Source: Saccoglossus kowalevskii (Eukaryota; Hemichordata; Enteropneusta; Harrimaniidae). From it: DNA of 36,462 nt. This document shows positions 22,031-31,994 of this stretch, one piece after another. The number at the start of each line of letters is the position of its first letter. The stretch's first letter is position 1. The stretch covers positions 18,888 to 55,349 of the forward strand of contig NW_003137831.1 in NCBI RefSeq assembly GCF_000003605.2, written 5' to 3'. The translations under genes were made by a program, and so were the position numbers. The notes under the pieces were generated by a model. The model was given only the letters and a program-made list of their open reading frames with translations. It was not told where the DNA came from and ran no database searches.

Positions 22031-25000
22031 TTAACTATCTGCGTTATCAGCAAGTTCTTTATTTGACGTCAGAATGCAGTCCTTAGGCTCAGTCTTATCC
22101 GCGGCTTCGCCGACAAATGTGGGAAACCTAGGGGTGCCACTGTTACTGTACTCTTGGAATTTGTACACGATAATGGTACCTTTCTTTGGTGGTTTTCTTC
22201 TCTGTGCGTCTGTTAACCTGGGTGAATGAAACATGGAAAGAGTTATATGGTTTCACTTCAACTAAGGCTATCAAATATTGTTACTTTTTTTGAGAAACGA
22301 TTGACCATATTTAATCAAGAACATTATACTTACCCAGAACCTACTGAAAATTCTTTTCCGTTCGCCATCTGAACTCTGAGGGCGCCAACACGTCCCTGGT
22401 TCATCCCCTTCCCTTCTTTGTATCCAACAACTCTGGCCTGTGAAAGGATACATTTTACTGTGAATATCACACTTTAATTTCAACAAAAATAAATAAACGA
22501 AATGATTTTAAAAAAACTAAATAAATACCCACCTCTGCGTCGTGAAACGTTTTTAACTTCAACAGTGTTTTGGATCGGCAATTCTCATACTTCGATTTGG
22601 GTTGCCGAATCATCACGCCTTCGCCACCAGCGCCGTTTATTCTTTTTAATTCTTCCTGTAAGTGCTCTTTATTTTTACATTTAGTCTGGTCCACCACTTT
22701 AACTGTCGTCACGCTGTTGGGGAAAAACCTGCAGCGTAAGTAATTAGGATACATCCCAAAATGCATTGACTATTTCAAATTTACGTTACGCCATACAGAC
22801 ATTTCCAATGATTTTCGAGTGTTTTTAATGCGCTTAGTTGTATTTTAGGGTGAATGGTAATCAAGACAGAATATGATAAAAAAACAAAACAATTCAACAT
22901 GTCCGCAATCTTCACATACATACAGTGGCGGGTTTGCAGGGGCGCACTCCCTCTCCTCCCTCTAGACTTGTGGTTACTGATATCCATATACCCAACAATG
23001 CAATGCAACAATGACGTCATCCGTCCCCATACATGTACTTACGTATTTGCACTAAAGTAGTCTTCTAGCGCCTCCATTCTTTTTTCAAACGTATCTTTTA
23101 CATTTGGGGCATCGAAAACGTGGAATACAACTTTTTTCCATCGTTCATCGGTGTCCGACGACTTAACTATACTGACGGTAGCCTGGAACATCCCCCGCCC
23201 ACCAAACAATTCGCCGTCCAATTCCATGTCAGTTGGATAATCCTGCAACACGGATACAAGAAATAGAATATGTAAACGTGTTTTATGTTTATGCTATGTG
23301 TGTGACATTTAGAGTCAATTCATGTTTTGTGTATTGTACCTTTGTAAACCAGCCCGGTGCGTAGAACGTATTCCCCAGCCGAGAGCGGAACTTGCGTCCA
23401 TCCCACCACGCTCTAACACCGTCAAGCTTTTCACTCATCCACCAACCTTTCGGGTCGACACTGCAACACAATATTAATATCGTTAGACAAAAGCATATAC
23501 ATACATGTATAAGGTAAGTTTAGACTAAATGATGCCCATCGAATGAAAGTGTGCAGTACATCGCTACATCTCCAGATTTACGTCAAGCACTGTGACTTTT
23601 TAACAGCGACCATCTAATAGTGGTTAAACTTTCCTATTGGCTAGAACTCGCCACTTTCCTGTTGGTTAGGACTCGCCACATTCATACCCGCATTATTCCC
23701 AATTATTCCAATTCTGACACTTCGATTACAGTGTGGAGTGCTAACATACTTGCTATTTTACTCACCTATCTGTCCATTTGTGTGCCAACAATAACTGTAT
23801 CATGGCTTTACTTTTCGGTTTGGGCTTTGTGTCGGTGCTTGTCGACGCCACTCTTCTCGATCGCCGTGCGGCGTATTCTCCGAGTCGTATCTGCTCATAT
23901 TCTTCGCCGAGATGCGCCCCCAAGTGTTTGCATGTTCGTTTGTCAACGGGATTCGTTTGTTGCTTCCAGCCTATGCATCTAAAAACAAATTAGTTATAAT
24001 TTGTAACTTCTGAAAATTAAAAATTTGTCGATGTTGTCGACCGCGGTATTGCGCTACAAATTGGTATGTTCATATATTATGTACTCACGTGCAGTAGTAA
24101 GAGTCGCCTGTTCGTTTCAGTTGATATGTTGTATCGCCTGATTTGACATCGACAAAGTCTCCGTCTTTCATTTTGTTTTTCTGTTTCATGTCAGCTGAAA
24201 AAATAGTGCGTGGTTATTTAAACATTTTAACTTAATTTGTAACATAATTCATCAGTTATAAAACATTTATTCCCTCCAAAAAAACTATTTTGTTCATAAT
24301 AATTACCCGGATGAAGAAACGCCCTTAAGTGGATTGCATTTGTCCGGAAGCAGGTGTCCCAGTATTTGCATTTCGGTTTCTTGAGAGATAATGTAACAGT
24401 GGGCTCATCCGAGTCTGATGTTGCGTCTACCGCCTTTGTTGTACTGGAATCGGGTTTGATACTCGCCTTCGCCTCGGTGGCATCATCATTGTCGTCCTCA
24501 CTATCGCTCATATCCCAACCTGTTGTTTTCTTTGTTTTTTTTGTTTTGGATTTGTCTTCGCCGTCTTCGTCGGCTTTGCGTTTTTTCTGTGGAGTCAAAG
24601 TAGTTGTTGTCGTTGTTGCTGCTGTTGTTGCTGTTGATGTGGCAGCTGCTGGGGCGCGGTCCCCGTCTGTAAGAAATACGCAACGTAGTAGCTAATATTA
24701 TGGACATGATGAGTGTCTAGTAGGCCCAATCTCGTAATATCAAATGCAACAATTTTGCGGCATTGTATCGCATTGCCATCTACATTTTTTTTAATTAACA
24801 CGGCTTAGAACAATTGAACGGCATGTGTGATACACAATAATACATTGTCATTTGATTTCAATATTAATCGGCCAGGTTCTTATTTTTGTGTGTATAATGT
24901 CACGTGACCTGCTGCGCCAAGTTGCCATTTGATGAAGCGAAAGTGCTTATATAGAACATGTTACATTATTTTGAGTTTCATATAACCAATATTACACATA

Positions 25001-25588
25001 TTACAACATAATTACAGTTTATCTCACAATTATTATTATGAATATATATATATATTATAATTTAATTAAATGTTCATTGTTATAATTTATTCTCTAAGGT
25101 GAGAGTGAGCAAGTATTTTCGTGAACGGTACGTTTAGCACGTTATTTGTGTGCCTTGGATATTACTTTAAATATTTATTTAATACTGAGGTTAAAAGGAA
25201 ACAATGCCTTTCACTCTAAGTAGTGGTGGGCGTGTCAAGTTTCGCTGTTTTATGCTATCACTACTCGACGCGATTAATATATATTTCAATGCAAAATAAT
25301 AAAGATATGCGTTCGATATTAACACCTGTCATTTATAAACACTATAATATAGAGTATTTACAATTAAACTGTATCGAGGTGATCGTGTAATAAAATGACT
25401 AGTTATGCAACTTAAAAATAAAACGAACCGGTACCGGCATCGTCGGTCTTGTCATCGATGACTGGTTTCTTTTTTGTCGGGGAGCCTGGTGTATGGCCAT
25501 TTGGGTGTGAAAATGCCGATATATGCGTCGGATCTTTCCTGAAGCAGTTGTCCCAGTACTTGCATTTTGGTTTGCTAGCTGTTGCCAT
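22031..25588 (-). CDS. PBZ-PBZ-SWIM-ATP-dependent DNA ligase (LigE-type core), nine exons
   Basis: Nick-sealing enzyme, predicted nuclear. Exons (minus strand): 25588-25435, 24666-24307, 24194-24089, 23978-23766, 23460-23340, 23242-23043, 22728-22533, 22437-22334, 22217-22031. All junctions are GT-AG and all phases agree, giving 1641 nt and 546 residues. Domains: PBZ finger 1 (C9, C15, H22, H28) and PBZ finger 2 (C151, C157, H164, H170), both C-x5-C-x6-H-x5-H with CKYWDxCFR. Between them is a Thr-rich then Lys-rich (QKKRKAD, TKKTKK) and acidic (SDSEDDNDD) linker. A SWIM-like centre follows, C206-x-C208-x14-C223-x-H225. The ligase core has motif I EKLDG with nucleophile K289, motif III MELDGEL (324-330), motif IIIa VFHVFDAP, motif IV GEGVMIR (420-426) and motif V LLKLK (440-444). 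The OB-fold runs from VVGYKEGKG through GTPRFPTFVG, then a short unique tail. The core resembles small bacterial LigE (WWxSEKLDGVRAxWDG, PRFPxF). There is no DNA-binding domain or BRCT as in LIG1/3/4. PBZ fingers bind poly(ADP-ribose) in APLF and CHFR, so PAR-directed ligation is inferred. Confidence 0.93.
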
Positions 25589-25677
25589 CTCAGCAGTGTG
25601 AGTTTGTGTTTTTTAGACCGCTGACTGTGTTCTTACGCTGGTTACAGTGTACTGACAGTCAGCGGTACGTCGCTGCA

Positions 25678-25683
25678 TTTATA
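25678..25683 (-). promoter_or_regulatory. Candidate TATA box of the ligase gene
   Basis: On the minus strand GAGTATAAATGCAGCG lies about 90 bases upstream of the ATG at 25588, which would place transcription start near 25650 and give a 5' UTR of about 60 bases. The hexamer and spacing fit a core promoter, but in AT-rich DNA a chance match is possible. Confidence 0.4.
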
Positions 25684-25689
25684 CTCTAC

Positions 25690-27831
25690 CGTGACGCACT
25701 AGTACTACGTTGCTAGTGTGGTTGCTACCGACATGATTGGACAGGCATAGTGTGAGCTATATTTAGAACTGCTGACGTCATTATATATATCAATGCCCGT
25801 GTTGCCAACATGTTTCAACATGTAGTTGCGTTATAAAGATTGATCCAGTTTTCAAGTCATGTCCACTGAGAACTTTCCAATTTGTTTCAACACGGGCAGT
25901 TTTCTAATAATTCAAAATTATTATTTTGCTCTTCGTTTCGAAAAAAAAAGTGAGTTTATTTCCCTGGAATCCTTTTTTTCATGAAATGTTGTTTAAATTA
26001 TATTATTACTGTAATGTCACGGCATTGTGTTTATTTCTATAGATTTAATTAAAGACCTTAGAATTATTCGATATTAAATACTTTGATCATTTAGTTACAT
26101 GTATTCCAATAACCATAACAAGTTGTGATTAATTAAATTAAATTGTAATTTGAGATAAAAAATGACAGTGTTTTATCAGGGGGAATAATTCTTGTACTCT
26201 CGGGTTCTCCACACTTGAGGTACGGGATCGGGAAAGTCACTTATACTTTACAGTCAAATAAGACACACACAACGAAATACGTTTCAACTCTCGTCTTAGT
26301 CGATCTGTGGAGCACTCTATAAGACACAGCGCCCTGGGGAAAAAGTCCCCAAGACTCTCGCAAGGCTGACCCAAGACTCTCTTAGACTGCGTCAACACTC
26401 GCCCCAAGGCTCTCCAGGACTGCCCTAGACTCTGACTCTCCAGGACTGCCTCTTTTCTGCCTCTATCGTGCTGTGCTCCCCAAGACCAACTCAAAACTCT
26501 CTTTATTCATTTTCAAAACTTTAACCAATTACAAAGCAGTAAAAAGACTCTTAGGCGTAACCTTCAATCATAAAGCCAATCACACTAAGTACTGAATACG
26601 TCATATCTTTTGATTAATCGTTCACTACATTAATAACTATGGAAACCAACTGTCAGAATAGCGACGATTATCTTGTAATTAGTTCCAAATCACTAAGCCA
26701 AGTTCCGTCCAAAACTTCAAATAGGCCTAAACGATGACACACACAACACAGCAATTCGCTCGTAATCAACTAATTAAGTCGGTCAACAGATACGCAAAAA
26801 CAAATTCATGACAGTTTTATAAAACTTAAAAAAATTACCACTATGACGATGAAAACACATGTCAAGAATAAAAGTTTGTTTTCATTGCCAAAATAAAAAA
26901 AATCGGTTTATTATTATGATATATATATAAGGAGATCTTACATCTTCTGTGAAAAATTATATATAACTCAAAAAAAAATCTACAATAGTTTCGTACTAAA
27001 ATTTTGTGAATTGCCGTTAATTTGAATAACATATACCAATTATTTATTCAAACCTCGGACATCTAAACTTATTCTAAATACAATGCTTGGTAGAGAGATA
27101 CATTGGGATTTAAAGAACGGTAGTCGTCGCGCCACACATACGCGATTTCCCCACAATTCAATGCGATATTCTAATGGGAATCACGAGTAAGAGTTTTGAC
27201 CTGGGCGCGACGCGCGCTAATCATTATCGCTGGTAACTCCCCTTCGATAAGGGTCGGCAAATGGTATTTCCGTAAGCTGTAATCAATTGTTTTTATTTTT
27301 GTAATAATGTGATTTAAATAAATAAAAAACGTAAATTCGTAGACATGGTCAAGTTGTAAAATGTAAGCATCTATTTTATTCGTTCGTAATTTGTACAATG
27401 ATCTTATTTTTTGTAAGCGTATAAAGCATTTTCCGAAAACTTGTAAAATTTGTGCCAAAAACAACCGGCTCAAACAACGGAATAAATAGGCTGGATATAC
27501 TGCTATTAATATTTATATTTACATGTAAAGTGTGCAAGTTCTTTAACACGTGCATGAAATAAATATACCGCCTAATTCAAAAAAGGAAATTGTAGAAAAA
27601 AAGTCCTGGAAATACGTGTACGTGTAGGATTTCAAATGGTCAACCGTAATCTGTTTCAACTGAGGCTGTATACGGAGAGAAATATACACCTAGTAACGAA
27701 CACAATAAATCCCAACAACACAGTATATTGAGTTTCTCATTAGAACACTGGGGGCGCTACAATAAATAAATGAAAAAAGCACGGAATCTAGATCGATGAT
27801 GCAAGGAAATCTTCACTCTCCAGCTGGCTAG
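25690..27831. other. Spacer upstream of the ligase gene
   Basis: No gene is recognised. At about 26300-26500 there is a locally GC-richer block with irregular repeats of CCAAGACTCTC and CTCCAGGACTGCC. It could be part of an LTR or an old tandem repeat, but I found no matching second copy. A frame over it (26237-26494) is explained by the repeat. The stretch near 27264-27470 is a copy of the dispersed repeat also seen at 4837. Confidence 0.45.
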
Positions 27832-28260
27832 CAACAATTTATTGACACAACACTATATATGGTTCATACAGCAGTATGATCACTAAACAGAACTATAACT
27901 ATCAACTACTTTCAAAATAGAATATACATATTTGGCAAAAGATACAATAGAATAAGTTTCTAAAGCACTTAATAAATATATGAACTTACATTCTTCATTA
28001 AGTTTTTCAAACTCTGGAAAGCTAATTTTGTAAAATAAACGTACTCTATAGGAAACAATATTAGCATTAGTGTGATGCATTTCGTCACTAATTTCTGATG
28101 TATCACACAATTTGCATATTTGCTCAGTTTGTGGAATATTTTTGTAGCGGCCTTGTTCTGTTGGTAAACTGTGAATTGATATCCTTAGTTTTGTTATTGC
28201 TGATCCAATTTTATAGTTTACAATAAATTTAAGATAGTTTTCAAATTTTCTACATGTACA
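27832..28260 (-). pseudogene. LINE reverse-transcriptase C-terminal fragment
   Basis: The minus-strand frame (stop at 27883) reads AITKLRISIHSLPTEQGRY, then CKLCDTSEISDEMHH and FIYLLSALETYSIVSFAKYV. This is the standard end of CR1/L2-type LINE polyproteins: the 'LTxLRISxHxLxIExGRY' block, the CxLC...DExHxL zinc-knuckle-like block and the terminal helix. The histidine/leucine part of the second block is altered (DEMHHTNAN). An AATAAA follows at 27838-27843. No upstream catalytic domain is present. The open frame continues to 28461 over unrelated sequence, so the ATG there is not a real start. Confidence 0.75.
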
Positions 28261-28545
28261 GAGGTGGCGGCATGAGTTCTGCTCACCAACCTTGCGTCGA
28301 AGGCGCGACCTTACTAGAGGGATCTGGGGGCATGCTACCCCTTTTGTTTTGACATATAGACCCTCTGAAACGCTATTTCCTGCATTTAGAGAGGGCAAAT
28401 TTTGCTGACACAATGGGTTTTCAGCTTGATTTTGGAGGGGCGACGCCCCCCATGCAGCCACTGGTGTATCGGTACCTACCTTTGTTTCACACTTGAAACA
28501 GCTGTAAACTAGTCAAGATGTTACAGGGTTGAGAAAGAACGATAT

Positions 28546-28755
28546 ACTGTAGAATACTTTATTTTTGCTTGGAATTTATTTTCGCTATTTTCGCTGAAGG
28601 AACGATTCCGTGAAAATAAAATCCAGCGAATATACTTTTTTTCCTATATTTCACATTTAACTCATCAAAAATCAGTGAAAATAAATTCCATACAAAACGC
28701 CAAAAAAGCCTTTTCAGCGAAAATTAATTCCAGCGAAAATAAAGTATTCCACAGT
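28546..28755. repeat. 210-bp MITE, family 1 copy 1
   Basis: Begins ACTGTAGAATACTTTATTTT and ends with the inverse AATAAAGTATTCCACAGT. The terminal inverted repeats extend about 40 bases into GCTGGAATTWATTTTCGCT. A second full-length copy in the same orientation is at 31785-31994, also 210 bases. No coding capacity. A clear target-site duplication is not visible. Confidence 0.88.
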
Positions 28756-29603
28756 TTAGCTTAAAGGCACAACATCGGAAATCATGGAAGAAACTATGTG
28801 ATCCTATGACAAAACTAGCGATTTTCAAGAAGTCACTTGAAGGGAAAGTGGACGCAGAGGGCCAACAACAGGAATTATCCATACCAATAGCTTTGCCAGG
28901 CGGCTCAAAAAAAATTTACTATTAAAACTGAAATATCTTTATTTGAACAATAACTTTTATTAGTTAGACATCAACTACTACCCGCTGCAAAAAGAGATAT
29001 AATCATTGATGTAATAATTACACAGAATACATTTATTTATGAATAGTCAATTTTTTTCTCAACAAAGACCTGATTACAATCAGTTTCAAGAAGACATGAC
29101 CATATTTTATGGAAATTTAGTAAATATTCATGAAAAGATTACCCTGTAAGATACAAAGAAGTTTTCATTTGCTAGAGAAGCCCATTAGTAATGCCTAAAC
29201 ACCGCAGTATTTTTATCTTTTGTGACTGCTGGCTGGCTAACTAGCTTGGCTAGTTAAGTCAGTCATTTTTTATTTTTCCAATCTGGACAAAAAAATATCA
29301 TGCATAAAGAATCCAATACGTTCAATGAATATACCAAGTTTGAATAAAAATAAGTCCATGCACTACTAGTTTCGAAAAAGGCATAATGCTGGATTTTGAA
29401 AATTTGTTAAAATGCCCACTATTTAGTCACCTTGAATCAGATCACACCACAAATACATGTGTAAACACATGATATGATGAGTGATGTATGTGTGTGAAGT
29501 TTGAATGTAATTAGCCATGGAATGTTCAAGATACAGGTGGACGAATGCACGGAGGTGAAATTATAGGTTGCCATTTTTGGACTACGTCTGAAAGGGAGCT
29601 AAA
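28756..29603. other. Noncoding spacer
   Basis: No gene, repeat family or regulatory site recognised in this AT-rich stretch. Confidence 0.45.
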
Positions 29604-29789
29604 TACCGTACAATTTGTATTAGAAGCCGCATCCCTAATAGAATTCGCACCCAAGCTTTTTGTACAATTGAGAACCAAAAATTCATCATTTCTCATATGT
29701 GTAGATGCTCTAATATAAGCCGCATCCCCTCTGTTGCTTTGTACCAATTTTAATAGAAACCGCGGCTTCTAATACAGATTTTACAGTAC
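29604..29789. repeat. About 186-bp MITE, family 2
   Basis: The left end TACCGTACAATTTGTATTAG then AAGCCGC is mirrored by the right end GCGGCTTCTAATACAGATTT then TACAGTA. This gives imperfect inverted repeats of about 27 bases, and TA at both margins fits a TA target site. The interior carries further AAGCCGCATCCC motifs, similar to words at 90-150 of the window. Confidence 0.7.
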
Positions 29790-30426
29790 TATTTATGTTC
29801 ATTTTCTATAAAAAATGTTCACATCTTCTTGAAAATAATTGTAGGTAGTAATAGATTTGTTTCTTACAAACCTTTTATTTAATCTTTAGTTCTACAACCC
29901 TTACTTAGGGGTTGGCCATTAGAAAATCAGGGAGGGTTAGATTTTGAAAAAAAAAATTATCCAAGTGAAAAAAGATTGAAAAAAATAAAATTCTTATAAA
30001 AAAACATATTAAAAAACTCATATTTGATGGAAGAAAGCAACATCTTTGTGACAAAAAATCTACCTCAAAACTAAACTTAAAGAACAAATAATAGTTTTTC
30101 AACCATCTTCCCTTCCAGACTGGCTTTATATTGGTCAACCTTTCTACTTCAGTGAGAACAAATTTTCACTTTAAAAGGAGATTAAAGTTTTGAGAGGCAG
30201 AATATTGATAACATTTGTGAGGTATATGTGTATTTATTATTTTATCAATTATTCTAAAAATACTGTGCAAATATTTATATGAAAAGGAAAACAAATTACT
30301 TAATACATCATACTGGTATTGATGGGCACTTTCACTGCCACGTACCATGCTTTTATAGACATTACAATTCATATAGTGTTTCTTGTTGCGATGACAGTAT
30401 ACAATATAATTGAGTCCATGTGTACT
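29790..30426. other. Noncoding spacer
   Basis: AT-rich. The frames at 29905-30138 and 30166-30372 are low-complexity and show no domain. Confidence 0.45.
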
Positions 30427-30609
30427 ACTGTAAAAGGGTTAATTATTCACTGGGTTTTAATTTTGCTTATTACGCTGACTGGAAAATGTAAAATTGAGCA
30501 TAGAACACGTTATCTAAATGATAAAACAGCGAATTTAAAACCCACTGAATATGCCTGAAATGCTAAATCAGTGAAATTTAAACCCAGTGAATATTAGTCA
30601 TTTTACAGA
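30427..30609. repeat. About 183-bp MITE, family 3
   Basis: ACTGTAAAAGGGTTAATTAT followed by TCACTGGGTTTTAATTTT at the left is mirrored at the right end by AAATTTAAACCCAGTGAATA and TTAGTCATTTTACAG. Imperfect terminal inverted repeats are about 35 bases. The termini are close to those of families 1 and 2 but the interior differs. Confidence 0.7.
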
Positions 30610-31217
30610 ATGCTGTATGAAATTCCTGAAAATGGTTACTGATGAAAATTAGCTGATTTACAGTATTTTCTAACTAATCTCACACAATTCATCAAACAAT
30701 TATTAGAATATATCAAGCTTTTTGCAGTAGAATGCTATTAAACTTGTAATTTTCACACAATATCAATACCTTCTCTCAATATTCAAGAATGTTGCTTGGT
30801 GACATTAGGGAGAAAATTGATATAGTGTTTTACAAGGTTCTTGTTCATGTCAAGAAGTTCTAAAAATGACATTATGTTTTAGTGTTTTGATGCTAAAATG
30901 CCATTTGTCACATGTTATTTGACTAGTACTGTTGATTTTGACATGAAATATCACTGGTGAATGTGCTTAAATACGCACAAACGATAAAAATGTACAAGTA
31001 GCTTTCTATCTTAAATTAGCTAACTCTGACTGTTTGACACTCAGAGAGTTTACTATTGTGACAGATTCCATCTGGGGGTATTACCCAAGATCAGACAGAA
31101 TATGCTAGACATTGGAAGAATGAAATATCAAGTAATGGTACTAACACTACAGACTATTCCACAAGAAAAAAATACAACTATATTTTATAGCACACACCAT
31201 AATGGAACAGTTCTCAT
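30610..31217. other. RABIF 3' flank
   Basis: Probably includes the 3' UTR of the RABIF gene on the minus strand. I see no clear AATAAA on that strand close to the stop and no other feature. Confidence 0.4.
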
Positions 31218-31457
31218 TCATATATGATGTACTCGATCCAAAGCAATATAGAATTCCTTCTTCTTGCTTAGATCATGCCATCCAATCGGACCAACTTCAC
31301 AGTCGGCGCAAATAAGATATTTAATATCGTTCACTGTGTTTGTAAATCCCACATTCTCAAACGTATACATGTCGTCCACTACCCAGAATTCTTTCAACGT
31401 TTCACCGTCCATAGCGCCTTGCTGCTCCGATTTCTTTTTCATGTGTGGCAGGAATAG
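31218..31457 (-). CDS. RABIF: RABIF/Mss4 guanine-nucleotide exchange chaperone, last exon
   Basis: The terminal exon follows the acceptor TTTTCTAACAG and runs 79 residues in phase 0 to a stop at 31218-31220. It starts LFLPHMKKKSE and contains EFWVVDDMYTFENVGFT, LICADCEVGPIGWHD and YIALDRVHH. This is the C-terminal two-thirds of Mss4/RABIF, a small zinc-binding protein that binds nucleotide-free exocytic Rab GTPases and stabilises them. The CADC pair is the second half of the zinc site. The first half (CxxC) and the N-terminus are encoded by an upstream exon that I could not find between 31458 and the right edge, so it probably lies outside the window. Starting translation at the internal ATG (31442) would destroy the fold. 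The human gene splits at the same place, before LFLP. Confidence 0.93.
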   Translation of the reverse strand, partial: LFLPHMKKKSEQQGAMDGETLKEFWVVDDMYTFENVGFTNTVNDIKYLICADCEVGPIGWHDLSKKKEFYIALDRVHHI

Positions 31458-31784
31458 CTGTTAGAAAATTCAGAAATTATGATTACCGGGGTAACAAACT
31501 TTTCCACATTTTCAGATTTAAAAAAAAACTTAGCGAAGGAGATTGCAAGTTTTAAACAATATGTATACTATTATAATAGGTCACAGTCGGTTCCGCAACT
31601 GCAAGGGGAGGGTTTCCACTTTTTCTCGATATTTCACAAATTGATAGTTATTTTTATGTCTCACGATGTCTTGCAATGTATGTATGAAAACTACATGTAA
31701 GTTGCTACATATATTGTGTCCATGTATAAATACAATAATAGAATAAAATATATTTAGGGATTTGTATTGTAAGAAATAACTAAT

Positions 31785-31994
31785 ACTGTAAAATACTTTA
31801 TTTTCGATTGGAATCATTTTTCGCCATTTTCGGTGAAGGATTGATTCAATGAAAATATAATCCGGCGAATATAACTTTTTTCCTGTATTTTACATTCAAC
31901 TCGTCAGTTATCAGTAATAATACATTCCATACAAAACACCCAAAAAGTCTTTCCAAGGAAAATTAATTCCAGCTAAAATAAAGTATTTTACAGG
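31785..31994. repeat. 210-bp MITE, family 1 copy 2
   Basis: Same element and orientation as 28546-28755, from ACTGTAAAATACTTTATTTT to AATAAAGTATTTTACAG. It lies just upstream of the RABIF last exon, within the presumed RABIF intron. Shared internal words include ACTTTTTTCCTGTATTT-like and CATTCCATACAAAACACC-like sequence. Confidence 0.88.

Noticed and set aside
22915-22985. CAGTGGCGGGTTTGCAGGGG-like sequence in ligase intron 6 as a hAT MITE end
   Set aside because: Only one end is visible; no inverted partner found within the intron.
24354-24695. 113-codon plus-strand frame
   Set aside because: Antisense shadow of ligase exon 2; the minus strand has matched splice phases and a PBZ finger.
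26237-26494. 85-codon frame over the CCAAGACTCTC repeats
   Set aside because: Composition follows the repeat; no domain or splice support.
28262-28461. N-terminal extension with ATG (MAAWGASPLQ) on the LINE fragment frame
   Set aside because: The sequence before the LINE-like block has no LINE similarity and looks like another repeat; the ATG is fortuitous.
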